Assembly (NCBI GenBank): GCA_008828725.1
Contig: MEHQ01000553.1
Coordinates: forward strand, 230,390-294,389
Length of the DNA stretch: 64,000 nt
Reading direction: 5' to 3'
Origin: Saccharina japonica
Taxonomy: Eukaryota > Sar > Phaeophyceae > Laminariales > Laminariaceae
Shown here: positions 22,547 through 34,106 of the stretch, piece after piece
Numbering within the stretch: the stretch's first letter is position 1
Layout: each line of letters opens with the position of its first letter
Position numbers and translations under genes: made by a program
The notes under the pieces: generated by a model
What the model saw: the letters and a program-made list of their open reading frames with translations, nothing else
The model's database searches: none
What the model was told of the DNA's origin: nothing

Positions 22547-24369
22547 GTGAGTGCCGTCCGGACTTTATGGAGCTTGTTAGTGGTGGTATGCATCCTACGA
22601 TTGGCCGTGTTTGCTCAAACAATCTACCAGTAGTACTGTAGAGTACCATCGTACCGAGTTGCCAACGGTTAGAGAGCTCTCACAAAAACACACGCCATCT
22701 CGGTCATTTTTTACCAGACCCTTGATTGCTAGCCGTGTACTACTGTACGTACTGATTTCACTCGCTGCCATTCTACTCGATGAAGCACGACAAACACTGG
22801 AACCCCAGACATTTCTGGCGAAACATCGATCGTACCCGTAACAAAGTATCATTTTAGTACCGAGCAATCCCACGGTAGGGGTACCACGTTTAGGCTCAAT
22901 ATTTTCTGACCGGTTGTGCTCCTCACGTGCGTAACCACCGGAAACTATTATTATTTCACTGGTAGATATATATCGTGTCCTTCGAAGGTGAAAACTAATT
23001 AATGACTTGAATTAGTATGCATTAATAAAAAACATGGCGTTGTATCGTAGGCTTTAGAGAATGTACGAAACGGGGGCCGGGTGCCGCAGCGAATACAATG
23101 ATTTGTTCCCGCAGGAAAATATTGTGTTGATTTGAAGAAGTTGCGGAAAGTTTGGTCCAGTATGCTATACTGCTTGCCCTATCGGCAGAGTTGCGTGAAT
23201 GCCAAAAAACAATATTCTGGTCGTATGAATACAGCGAAATTACGTACATGATAGGGAGTCACACTACTGGCATCGCGACGTGTGCCGCCGGAAGTACTAC
23301 AAATAGGCACTTAACTGGAGAACTCAGACTAGTGTGCACACTGGACAAAACAGCCTACCGCTCCACGTGCTATTAATAGTAGCACGCGGGTGTCTAGATA
23401 AACAGGATGAACACGATAATTATAGCAGGTATTAGCGTTGCGAGATAACTACGTAGAGTATTTGTCAACAATTATGTACTATTGTGGTTTATATTGATGA
23501 ACTCATCCTTCGTGTTGTTTTGCGTCATGGGTGTCATGTTATAATTTATTTGCTCCCGCTGGGTCGAGGTCGACAGCAGCAATATGATTCAGTTGGGAGA
23601 CGGCATTATTATTCAAGATGTCTTACGCAGAGTCTTTGTCGGGCATTTTTCGGTGCAATATCTAGCGTTCCGAGAGGCCTGGCATGATTGCTCACGTGTG
23701 ATACACCATGCCCATACATATTTAACTGCAAAGGGAACATGGCTACTGTAGTGCAATTAGTTTCCTGTTTTCGACAGGAAGAGCTAGAATAAACAAACAA
23801 ACGGTGTTCTAGGGAAGAGGCTAAAAAAATCCGACCCGCTATTTCGGCAATAAACAGTCGATGTGTCGCCATATCCATACATGCTGTTATGCGTTGTGAG
23901 TTCAGCCTGGTGTTATTGTTTGCCTAGTGGCTGTTCCCCGGTGTAACGTGATGCGCTAATGACGACTACTACAGCAGGTAATTCGTGAAATTATTGGGGC
24001 CTTGCATTTATTTGCCGTATTGTGCCTCCACCTGGATTTGGTGTTATTTTGTGGCTGGTGACTGGAGACCACTACGTACCTACAACAACAATGCGTCAGT
24101 CAGCGAAAACAGTGGGGATCACCACTATGACTATGGGAGAGGCAGAGTAAGCGTACGATTAACAAAGGTGACATGTACGCAAGAGAAGACACGGTGACAC
24201 ATTCCCAACTGTCGTTTGCGGTCGATCGGCATCTAGCGGTATTGCTCGCTTCTTGTGATTGCCCCGATTGAGGATAAGATCTGTCCCTAGCAGTGATTGG
24301 CCATGTATGGATGTTTACTTGCTAGACGATTGTGGAAGGCACACCCCACCCCCCCCGCCCTCCCATCAG
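22547..24369 (+). other. Intron between LRR cap and stalk exons
   Basis: No coding exon recognised apart from the boundaries. I see AT-rich unique sequence and short scattered triplet runs. Confidence 0.4.
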
Positions 24370-24467
24370 TCACTCTGTTTTGACCTCCTCCACCACAACA
24401 AGCCTGACGCCATCATCCACAACTCCCAGCCAAAGCTCGCCCGCCACCGACTGCCTACACCTGAAGC
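24370..24467 (+). CDS. Probable Ser/Thr/Pro-rich stalk exon
   Basis: After a long C-rich tract ending in CAG the sequence encodes HSVLTSSTTTSLTPSSTT then PSQSSPATDCLHLK. Reading from the cap exon, AC plus T gives Thr, so the phase is right, and a GTATGG donor leaves phase 1, which is what the EGF-like exon at 32348 needs. The composition suggests an O-glycosylated extracellular linker. The frame stays open with GC-rich third positions to 24609 (ending GAKCQLGGAREVI); an alternative phase-1 donor after 24587 would include that extra part. I do not recognise the extension. The exon ends are inferred from phase and splice-site quality. Confidence 0.45.
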
Positions 24468-24867
24468 GTATGGTACGGCAAGGCGCCATCGCCTTCAACG
24501 TCTTGCACGGCACCGGCATCGTTGCCATCGAAAATAGCTACGGAATCCGTGAAGCGGCCAAGGCACACGGGGCGAAGTGTCAGTTGGGTGGAGCGCGGGA
24601 AGTAATTTAGCCTAAGTCATGGGTGATTTCTACCACGAACGAAGAGCACGTTGGCGGAAAATTCCAGGACGTACGTAACCGTGCAAGCCGGCGACTTCGG
24701 TCGACGACTCAATTAATAAATACTTCCTGCCCCTTTTACAGAATTAATTATTTAAAAGCACCTCCATATTCTTCTCCCTCTTTCGCTAAATTATTTAATT
24801 ATACCTCCCCATACCACGAACAACCTACCTTACAACTATATAATATAACAAAGTAGGATTGTGATTT

Positions 24868-25016
24868 TTTTGCCCGGCGGCGCGTTTTCGCTCTCGCCCC
24901 TCGCGGCCGAGCTCGCCGGCGCCGGGCGCGACCCGCGGGGGGCCGACCGGGGAGCGTGCCCCCGGGGCCTCGCCCTCGGCCGTGGCCCGCGCGGGGCGCT
25001 CGCGAAGCCGAACAAA
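24868..25016. other. Isolated GC-rich island
   Basis: About 150 nt of almost pure G and C (GGCGCCGGGCGCGACCCGCG and similar) inside AT-rich intron. No frame on either strand has recognisable protein motifs; the long open frames here result from the composition. Strong secondary structure is likely. Confidence 0.7.
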
Positions 25017-26145
25017 TAGAGTCGGTTTTGCGGGGTACCCCGTCCCACTCGGTCGAGCCTACCAGGGCAACGTGAAACCCGCTTCTACTGTGAAAAACGC
25101 CCCGCCTTTGCCACACGCTGTAGCCTGTTCGTAGCCCTATACATGACGGACAATTTATGGGTTTCCAAGAGGGCACATGCAGCAAGAGCACACGCGCACG
25201 CCACAACAAGGAGGGCATCGATCGGACGACACGTTGACCATTCTTCGAACATGCGTTTATACAACAGCAGCACAGCGTGACAGCGTTGGGGCATATTATC
25301 GGTCACTGTGCAGCAGTGTGGCCTGATGTATGTGTGTTTCATGGCATACTGCTACATCGCCAGGTCTGCGTGGATACATACCTGGTACGTGTTTATCTCC
25401 CCGCGCAACACTGGTTTCCGTTCGCACACACTGTGCTGCTGTACTCGTAGACTGTACACCTTTCGAAATACAACAAGCACGTACGTGTTGAAGTATACCA
25501 GGTACGTATCATGCATACTCTTCGTACGTACCAGGTCGTGATACAGCAGCGAAAACAGCAGCAGTACTCGTGATCCTAGGCTGCTGCTGCTTGCTGCTGT
25601 GTAGTATCATACGTCTACACACAGGACGTGAGGCTCGTGTGCTGGTGCATCACATGTCTGTCGAAACGGTTGCACTCTTTCGTATCATATTATACGATGC
25701 TCGGAGTTTTTTTAACTACCACCACTATGTTCGGAAATGTAAGAACCTGTTATATATTTACATTAATATCCAAACGTTCTTTACATTTCCGGCCGGAATT
25801 ATAAGGCCAGATACACACAACACTCTGATACGTACCTGCATGGCTGTTACATATCTACGAGCCAAACTATGATACACCAACAATGGTAGCGGCAGTACAT
25901 AGCACCAATATGACAGCAGTGTTGCTGCTTGCTGATCTTTTTGTGAGTTTGCACCGGACAGCGACTCGCGTGTGCTCGTGAGCCAGGCGCTAGGGGCTCG
26001 CGTACCCTCTTGCTTCGTTCCCTCGTTTTTTGCGATTTTCGAGTCTTTCTTCTGACACGATCGGATATCGGGCATTTCTCGTGGTGATCTGGTTTCTGTT
26101 ACGATTGCTTTTGGTCAACTTTGGGGAACGGCGTTTTTTTCCTTT

Positions 26146-26415
26146 TTTCTTATCAAACCACGCAAAACATGACGGCACGTACGAGTATCATATCGAGATA
26201 AATCGCAAACACTCTAATATATTATACAAGTGGTTTTTAGATTTTGTATACACACGTATCATGGGTTTGTTGGTGTAACATTTCTTATCAAATCACGCAA
26301 AACATGACGGCACGTACGAGTATCATATCGAGATAAATCGCAAACACTCTAATATATTATACAAGTGGTTTTTAGATTTTGTATACACACGTATCATGGG
26401 TTTGTTGGTGTAACA
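26146..26415 (+). repeat. 135-bp direct tandem duplication
   Basis: 26146-26280 and 26281-26415 are identical except for one base near the start (CAAACCACGC versus CAAATCACGC). Such low divergence in a region of otherwise decayed repeats means a very recent event or an assembly duplication. Confidence 0.9.
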
Positions 26416-28325
26416 TTTTACTGTAAGTAGGTAGTCTGCGTACAATCTTCGACAAAAGTATAACTTAGCAGCTATTATTGCTGCTGTATGTATAGAGTGC
26501 GTACACAAGAAGAATGGTGACTGCTGCAGCTGTACATTGTTTTTACCGCTGTTGCTGCTGCTGGATACTTACTGCTGCTGCACATATTATGATCTGCATA
26601 AAGTGACATTTTGCATACAGCAACCAACTGCAGCAGCAGTAACAGTGGAGCTGCTTGCTGTGTTGGCAATGCTTGATGTATGCCAAATACAGCATATATA
26701 GTATGGGAGTGTCTTGCTGCTGCTTGCTGTAGGTACAAAAAGTGCCGCCTGCTGCACTACTTGCTTTTACTACTGCTGTTAAACAAAACTGTTTGTTGTG
26801 CTTTCCGCTCCTATTGTTCTATAACTGTGCTTGCTGTAGGTACATGTATACGTACTGTTTGCTTGCTGTGGTACTTTAAAATGATCAATTCTACGAGTAT
26901 TGCGAAAACATACAAACACGAACCGTGACAAAAAAACTGGCACTTTCGCGAATCCTATCATTGGTCACAAATTGCTACAGTACTCGTACATACAATGTTC
27001 GCTATTTCTTACTGCTACTGTACACAGGGCTTGCTGTACCTATACGTATACGCTGTTTGCTGTGGCACCTAAGTACTGTCATTCCTCACGAACAAAAACA
27101 AAATATTAAATCGCGACGAAAAAAGCTGACACTTTCGCGAATCTTGACATTTGTTTTTTTTACAAACTTCGGCAACATCGACGTCACCATTCGCGACAAA
27201 ACGGGTTTTGTCTGGTGATATATAACCCCAATTTATGGAATCATGTTGCGTTTGTAAGGAAGAATTCCTCAATTACGATTACGAGTACCGCTATTATTGG
27301 CGAGTGACCGCTATTAATGACGAGTGATAGTTTTTTCCCTGTCGCATGCCAGCTTGCGTCACCCCACGGGGACCATCCCACTCCCCGAAGGGGAACCTTG
27401 TATGTATAGTTATGTTTGTGAAATTTTCGCACTTTTCGCAACTTTTCTCTTCGTACGAGCACTTTTCGGCAAAACGCCAAGTGCTCCGACACAGCAAGCC
27501 CGCCCGGACACATTGGTCGAGGTTCAGGCTCGATCCGAGCTCTGTGACTCGCGTGGCGGGCGCTCGAAGTTTTTTTTCCCGCGGGAGTGGATAAACCTAT
27601 TTCCCGGGCTTTCTGCATGAGGCGGTGTTTCGTACGCACGTGCCAGTAAATAATACCGTAATGTCCTGTTGTTTGCCCTGCTTTCACGGGCTGATCATGA
27701 GCACACAGGAGAGCCCAGACACAGATACGCAACATAACATGTGCAGAGAGCACAACGTTACAACTCTGCCTAATAAACACCAGCAGGTAACACCGTGCGT
27801 GGGTGACACACCCATCTGCGCTGTTCTGCTGTGGCTTAGCTGTGTCTATCGGAGCCTGCCCCGTAATCCACCATCTACCTTTCAATTGTCCTGATGTGTG
27901 CGATTGACTCACGCTCACGCTAGCCGGAAATGTAATGGCCTCTTTAATCTAATAGCATACGAGTAGGATCTTGGAGTATACCAACTGCTGTCCTTATATT
28001 TTCGATTGTTTGTGTTTCTTCCCTGAAGCTCACCCCAGAAATCTACGAGACATCAGACAACACGCAACGAACACAAACGAGGTCACAGCCCCGCCTAGAA
28101 GCACAAGCAGCAGCAGGCGTTCCTGTGTCAGGTTCGCCGGGTACTGCTGTAGCTGTTAGTGGTTACTTCATCGGGGGCTTGCACATCCGTCATCAGCAAT
28201 CACACCACACCTCTCTCTCTCTTGTGCGCTGCTGTCTGCTGCCTGCTTGTGCTTGCATGATGTATGTGTCGTGCGTCTGGCGCGAGTCGCGACAAATAAT
28301 ACTGTACCGGTATTTGGGCAAATCA

Positions 28326-28400
28326 TTTTTGGTCATATAGTCAAATGGTCACCATGTCCGATTTTGAATGTGAAGGCTTGAGTTCGATCCTCATAGCGAT
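28326..28400 (+). repeat. tRNA-derived SINE head (pol III A and B boxes)
   Basis: TAGTCAAATGG (A box, from about 28338) and GAGTTCGATCC (B box, about 28382) are spaced as in a tRNA, with a D-arm-like and T-arm-like fold, but the acceptor ends do not pair. A T-rich stretch and unrelated sequence follow, as in tRNA-derived SINEs. Lies inside the long intron before the EGF-like exon. Confidence 0.5.
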
Positions 28401-30189
28401 GCATTTGTTTTTTTGTTTTTTTTTGTATGGGAGGTTTGGTCGAGAGTTTCAGCCCCTTCTTCGGTGCATCCTTTTCTACTTCTTCTGCAAATACCATCCC
28501 ACCACTACTGTTGTACGAGAACAGCTGTGTCCCATATGTCACGCGTGCGTGCGTGTGCGGTATCCTGACCTTGAGCGTCACAACAATAAAATATTGACAA
28601 ATTTTAATATATATACAAATTTTGGCGGGATCCTTAACAAATCTCTAACGGTCGAGTCAATATTAATGGTTCCATCATATTTCCGAGTATGTTTTATCCT
28701 CAAAACTGCAGGTACAGTTTTTTAAACGTCTGATTTTATGTATAGTACTACGCAGATATTTCATAACGTCGTACTTATGTACTACCAGTATGCAATATGA
28801 TACTATGCGTATGATACAATATCGCATGTTTTTGTATTAATAGTAGATTTTCGATTTGTCCTTGCGCCACTCCCCTAGGCACGTCCCGGAGGGGAACCTT
28901 GTATAATGCTATCTATGTTTTTGGACTGCCGCATTGGAATGTTTGGTCGTGTTGCGCTAACGAATCTTTCCGAAGTCATGTTTCGGGTGAGATATTGAGC
29001 TCATGTGAGGAGCTCAGAAAAATATGCTGCGCCCCTACCGTGGGATGACTCTACTGTTGACCTTCCCATTGCTTCGTGGAAGCTTCTTGTTTTTGTGCAA
29101 CCCTGAAGATGAAATGCCCAGCCTGCAAATACACACACATCGTGCTTTGCTCGGTGGCGTGTCGGCCTGCCTGCCTGCCTACTTGCCAGTCTGCTCCCTA
29201 CTGACACACCGTCCCTCCAACCCCTGTCGTCCACTACACCGGACTTGTTTTTTCGCTGAATATTCGTGTTACTGTATCGCAGAGATGCCGAAGACGTGCG
29301 TGCAGAATTCGACGAGTTGAGCTTATGCGGTGAGGACCTATAAAATGCAACGTACGTATGCGGACCGATGCATACCGTTCAGGCGAAGGATACTTTCGTT
29401 TTCTCGCTCTTCATATCTAACACCTACATTAGTACTGCCCTGAAGAAGGGAGGGGGGTACAATTGGGTGTGAAAAATTATCAGTGGTTACTAGCGTCGAG
29501 ACGCTACGTATTATGGCGTACAAAAGATATGCACTGCCGTGGACGACAGATGCAATGCACGTACCAGGTATGTATGTATGTCGATCGATGGTTTGGGCAA
29601 TACGCTACGTTAGGTAAATGACCCGCAGAGTTTAGTTCAGTTTTGGGCGGTTCTAAACTTTCCTCACGTCTAACGCTTGATTCCTTGACCACGCCAGTCC
29701 ATGCAAAGCACCAGCCGATCGCATCCGTATGCGGGTTTGCATTAAACGCCCGAACAAACCATGGTCAACGAAAGCACTACAGTATATACTGTAGAATTCG
29801 CTGTACGCTCCCCTGTTGGCTTTGCTGTCGTCGTCTCATGTTTCCTATCTCAATAGACTGTTGTGTCAAGTCCCGCCCCTCCTGCTCGTGAGAACTAGGC
29901 CACGTGAATAGAAGGGACCACGGGCATGAGCGCGATGTTGTTCTTCTGTCGCTGACGCGTGCTACGATCGCGGTGGCACGTTTGAGCTGAAAGGTTTCCT
30001 CAATGACGGGAGGGGCTCCTCAAACACAAACAATCGGCGAACTTTCATTCTGGTGCTGTTGTTGTACCATGTGTCGGTCAAATACTCGGGCCATGATTTT
30101 GTTCATCGCGCACGTACGTAGCGCTTTTGGTCCGCGCAAACGACGCGTTTTACGATAGAGGCAGCTGGTTTTGGCTGGATTTGTTCCAG

Positions 30190-30420
30190 AACGATCGGGC
30201 TCCTTAACCCAAATTCGTCGGACTTCCAGTATTGTGTACGAATTGCAACATGTTTCCGAGTATACTTTGGTTTGGTCATGATATTGGACATCGGGTAGCA
30301 CTTTAACTTTCGTCCAAAAATGTTTGTTTTTTTTCGGTGGGGCACAGAGCTTCTCATCGAGTGAAGAGCTGAGAAAAATCATGGGGCCACCTCTATCGTA
30401 GCATGCGTCAAACATACTGT
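30190..30420 (-). repeat. Dispersed CATGCTACGATAGAGG-family repeat, inverted copy
   Basis: In reverse complement it begins TTTGACGCATGCTACGATAG and continues AGAGGTGGCCCC, a GAGAAGCTCTGTGCCCCACC block and a late GGTTAAGGAGCCCGA block, matching the plus copies. Confidence 0.55.
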
Positions 30421-31031
30421 AGTTTTTTTTTTCTTTATGTTAACTTACAGGTCCTCAGGTGTAGAGCCTAAAGTGACAACATACTCGTAGTGCACGTCTA
30501 CAGTAGTACAGCATGTAACACCCGATTTTCCAAGTTGATAATTGCTTTTCCGATGAGAACGGGAATTTCCAGTTTGGCACACGAAAAAAAGTCAAAGTAT
30601 GTATTTGCCCTGTGGTGACATGAGAAGCGGTAGTATCATGTTATCGAGCCCATACACCGTATGTGCACAGTACAGCAGTACGTCGGTAGCAGTGCCAGGC
30701 CGTGCACTAGCAGGACGTCATGGCCAAACACTAAACGTTTTTTTGTTCTCGTCGGTATTGTTCTGTGCTGATGTTCTGTTCTCCTCTTGGGGCCTTCGTA
30801 GCGATTGCTGTTGCCAACATACCTTCTGCCTGGTACTACAGTACGACAACACTTTTTTCGTACGTAGTCATCGCAACATCGGAACTCGCGCAGTATGTAG
30901 TAGACTGTCACCCCTGGCTTCGTTCACAATACGTACCACATGCATCCGTAACTCGTATGCCCGCTCTTCTACGTGTAAAGCACCATGCTGCTACCAGCTG
31001 CAACTGCATGCCTTCCACAAACACAGGTATG

Positions 31032-31066
31032 TTGCTGCTGCTGCTGCTTCTGCTGCTGCTGCTGCA
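31032..31066 (+). repeat. (CTG)n trinucleotide repeat
   Basis: Eleven to twelve CTG/CTT triplets. Scattered CTG/CAG runs are common between 25.2 and 31.9 kb (for example 25255-25610, 26480-26770, 31868-31885), giving this intron an unusual triplet bias. Confidence 0.8.
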
Positions 31067-32347
31067 GTAAATATGACGTACGCTCCGTGGCTCAACCCCG
31101 ATAGTCAGGTAGTTGTTTAGGCTTCGGACCTACGAATCGGCGCGCTGTTGCTGTGCCCGCCCGTTGCCCAGAGCGCAACACGCTTCTACGTCGCCTGCCA
31201 AGCAACAGCAGCAGTACCGTCGGCGGACGTGCGACTCTTCTCACCTGGGTATAGCTTCCTTACAAGCTCAAGCAGAAACGCAGAGGCGCTCGCGCTTTTG
31301 GTTAAACATTGGGGAGTGATGTTCAGCTGCTTGAAGTTTAAACAGGCATACTCATCGCTGTGAAGTACTTACTCGTAAATCAACGTATTTAAATAGGCAT
31401 ACTCATCGCTGTGAAATTCTTAAATCAACGTTTTGATACACCAAGAACGAGTGTCATGTTTAAATATAATGCCTGGAGTACTCCAAATGGTCAAGTGAAG
31501 TTTTCAGTTCTCGTTTTTCCCTTGTGGAGTTGACGTGTACTCACCCATTTGAGAAGTATTACTGTACCTCGATGTGCCAAACAGGTCGTGAAGCCTTAAA
31601 CAAACACATTTACGTAGCCATTTTTTTATATACTTGGACATTGATGCAAGGACCCTTGCGCGTGAATTCAACTCTTTCCGTTCTCATTCACGAAAATTGT
31701 ACGAGTACTCCGTTTATCATGTTTACTCGAAAATGTCTGTGATACCAGACCAGGTAGGTGTATCTCGTGTAGACACCATGACATCAGACGAGGGAGTAGG
31801 TGCATTCCGTGTAGGCCCCAAGCACGCATTGCACCCGCTGATCACTGGTACCCAGAGGTGGTGGCAGCAGCAGCAGCAACAGCAAAAGTGGTGTATGGCG
31901 AGTTGGCTCCACAGAGTAGTCGCTCAACAAAAGGATGGGTGTTTTATCAGTACAACGAAAGTATATGAGTTGGTTGTCTCTATGGTGCAGTACGTAGAAA
32001 GGTATACATAGACAGTCGCCCCTGTCCGTTGAACCCAAATTGTGTAGTTTCCGACGATGCAAGCAAGTGGTCCGAAGGTTGTACTTATACGAGCCACGAG
32101 TACGGGCGTCCGAGTTCAATGAAACGCTGTTGTGGAGTCGACGTCGCTCCACAAGTTTGTTTTCGGGCCAAAAGGTAAAATCCCATTTTCATCGGAAAGG
32201 CAATTTACAATTATGTAGGAAAATCGGGTGTTGTGTGTCTACTGGTTGCGACGGCTGTCTTTACTCGCCCCTGATAGGGCGAGGTTAGAAGTTCATGGCG
32301 CTCAAGATGCCGCCGTTTGTCTGGTTTTCCGCCGCCTTCTTGCGCAG

Positions 32348-32425
32348 AGTGCCCCAAAGATCCAACATGCGATGATGACGGTGTTTTCTGCGAGTGCCAG
32401 GCTGGATCTAATGGCTATGGCTGCG
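32348..32425 (+). CDS. EGF-like module exon
   Basis: A 78-nt exon, acceptor in ...TTCTTGCGCAG, donor GTGCGT. It reads CPKDPTCDDDGVF then CECQAGSNGYGC, with the Cys-x-Cys and Gly-Tyr-Gly-Cys spacing of the C-terminal half of an EGF-like/laminin-EGF domain. Five cysteines lie in the exon; the sixth could come from the preceding stalk exon (TDC or AKC). Introns are phase 1 on both sides, the classical phase of EGF exons. It is presumed to belong to the same gene as the upstream LRR exons, 8 kb away. Confidence 0.68.
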
Positions 32426-33183
32426 GTGCGTAACATGGGTATGGTACTGTAGTGCGATCGGCAGACAAAACGATTTTGGTTCCACACTTGAGATAGTCGA
32501 ATTCCATGAAACTCGTACGTAATGCCGATCAAACTCAATTAGTTATACGTACGTGAATACCCTGGCGTGTCGCGTTCGTTAGCCATGTCAGCGGTCGGCC
32601 CCTCTGGTCGTGAGGTCAATCTATAACGTTCCAGGCTCACCTTTCTTATCACTCTTGTCAATACGTTATTTCTGCCCACGAAAACTCGTCAAGGCATATA
32701 ACAGGGGGAAAGGGCAAAACGATAAGCACCGGAACTTTCAAAACAAACAGCCGGAACAATATTAATATTGTTTCGTTTCTTGAAGTTTTGCTAGTTTCTG
32801 TGCCTCGAAAACTCGTAGAAATTGGTTGTCGTAGTTTTATATTATCGTCGCCTGCGGGTATGCTCGAACAAAAGGTGTTTCGAACTGGATTTCAGATGGC
32901 ACACAACATGCAATGCGCTTTCCCCGCTAACACCGTGGTCAGGGTACTGTAGTCGCTAAGTGAAACTTCATTGTACTGGTGTGATTTTTCCTGGCCTGAG
33001 ACTGCTGTGCATGAAGCGGCAGCCTTTCTCAGGCGTGTCCAGAGTCAGTCCGCACAACCCCTGTTAGGTTTCCCTGCGATCGTGAAAAGGACATCCGAGC
33101 CTCGCCGCCTATGTTCCGTCCTGACACGTACGTATATGGTTCGGCGTGTGTCCCTTTCCGTCTGCTCTGCAACATTTTTGCAG

Positions 33184-33231
33184 TCGGACCCTCTGGCGAC
33201 ACCATCACGGCGTATTCCTGTCCAGTTTCCG
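33184..33231 (+). CDS. Short linker exon between EGF-like module and terminal exon
   Basis: A 48-nt exon after a strong pyrimidine tract (...CAACATTTTTGCAG), donor GTGAGC. Reading in phase 1 from the EGF-like exon gives V-GPSGDTITAYSCPVS, ending in phase 1. The next exon joins as GTC (Val). No domain is recognised; the fit of phase at both ends is the main evidence. Confidence 0.55.
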
Positions 33232-33449
33232 GTGAGCGTTACAGTACAGTAGTTGTCACACTGATGCACCCTTAGTGCACAAGCCTTCCAATGGGAAGCA
33301 TCAAACCTCGTTCATTGTGACATATCCCCAGTCCCCTCGTAACTGAACACCAGGTACTGTTCAGAGTAGTAACTCAAGCAGTTTTCGGTGGTGCTGTGTT
33401 GACTGAAACGACGGCCCCAACGAACAACTAATTTTTTGCTTTGGCAAAG

Positions 33450-34106
33450 TCCAAGTCGCGGCTACAGAAGAAGGCGTGTACTTTGAAACCTGGGGCTCGT
33501 TGGTTCCGCACAACAGCAAGGAGTGTGTACGCGCAGTGTTCCGCAGCACCGAATATTATGTCCACATGTCATTCAGTGGTATTTTCGATGCAGTCTATAT
33601 TGGCCACAAAGCTCACGGGGGAAATTCCACGTTCGCCACAACAACCTCCGCTCCCACAACCCCCGGCACCACAACCAGTGCTCGTCGAAGCGGGCGAACG
33701 AACAACCGTGGCAGTATCAGCCACTGGGTTTGACGAGAGGACTTCCGATTATGGATGCAGCCCGGACGGCTGCACCGTTGAAAACACGAGAGACAGCAGT
33801 CTCGATGCGAACTCTCGCTGGTCGTGCAAGGGCGACCTAGTCGAAGGAGACGGTGGGTGCTGCATCGCCTACTCTTTCGAACAGCCCCAGGACATTGTTC
33901 GACTGGATATCGCATTCTACAAGGGCACGGAAAACGTTCGGAGGCTCAACGTGTACAACAACGGGGAAGTCCACAGCCAGATCGAGTCCAGCGGGTTGAC
34001 GCTCGACTACCAGGAGTTCGCCATCTCTACCGATCAAACCGATGAGCTCACACTTTGTCTGGACGACTACGAGTCCAACACGGGCACGTGGCTGAGCATC
34101 ACAGAG
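33450..34106 (+). pseudogene. Terminal exon: unidentified domain, Thr/Pro linker, carbohydrate-binding-like domain (frameshifted)
   Basis: From acceptor ...TTGGCAAAG the phase-1 frame encodes an unidentified domain (VQVAATEEGVYFETWG...FDAVYIGHKAHG) and a linker STFATTTSAPTTPGTTTS, then hits a stop at 33731. From about 33684 another frame encodes roughly 140 residues: LDANSRWSCKGD, then GCCIAYSF, LDIAFYKGTENVRRLNVYNN, and LCLDDYESNTGTWLSITE. This resembles the beta-sandwich domain attached to polysaccharide lyases and other wall-active proteins (family pattern LD...SRWS, IxYxLxxxxxVxxLxIAFYKG). The two parts differ by one base in the linker (one extra base, or two missing), so the copy is either a pseudogene, a sequencing error, or spliced in an unseen way. 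The exon may end at GAG|GTGGGT (34106) or read through to TGA at 34155-34157. Confidence 0.7.

Larger units (their letters stand above)
24588..32347 (+). other. Long intron before the EGF-like exon
   Basis: About 7.8 kb with a GC island, triplet repeats, a 135-bp duplication, a SINE head, and inverted fragments of the dispersed CATGCTACGATAGAGG repeat (28960-29055 and 30190-30420). Frames of up to 225 residues here (27241-27918, minus) lack recognisable domains. Further exons cannot be excluded. Confidence 0.4.

Noticed and set aside
24836..25218. Arg/Pro/Gly-rich minus-strand proteins
   Set aside because: Open frames caused by the GC island.
27241..27918. 225-residue minus-strand protein
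   Set aside because: No recognisable domain or coding-like composition; sits in a repeat-rich intron of the plus-strand gene.
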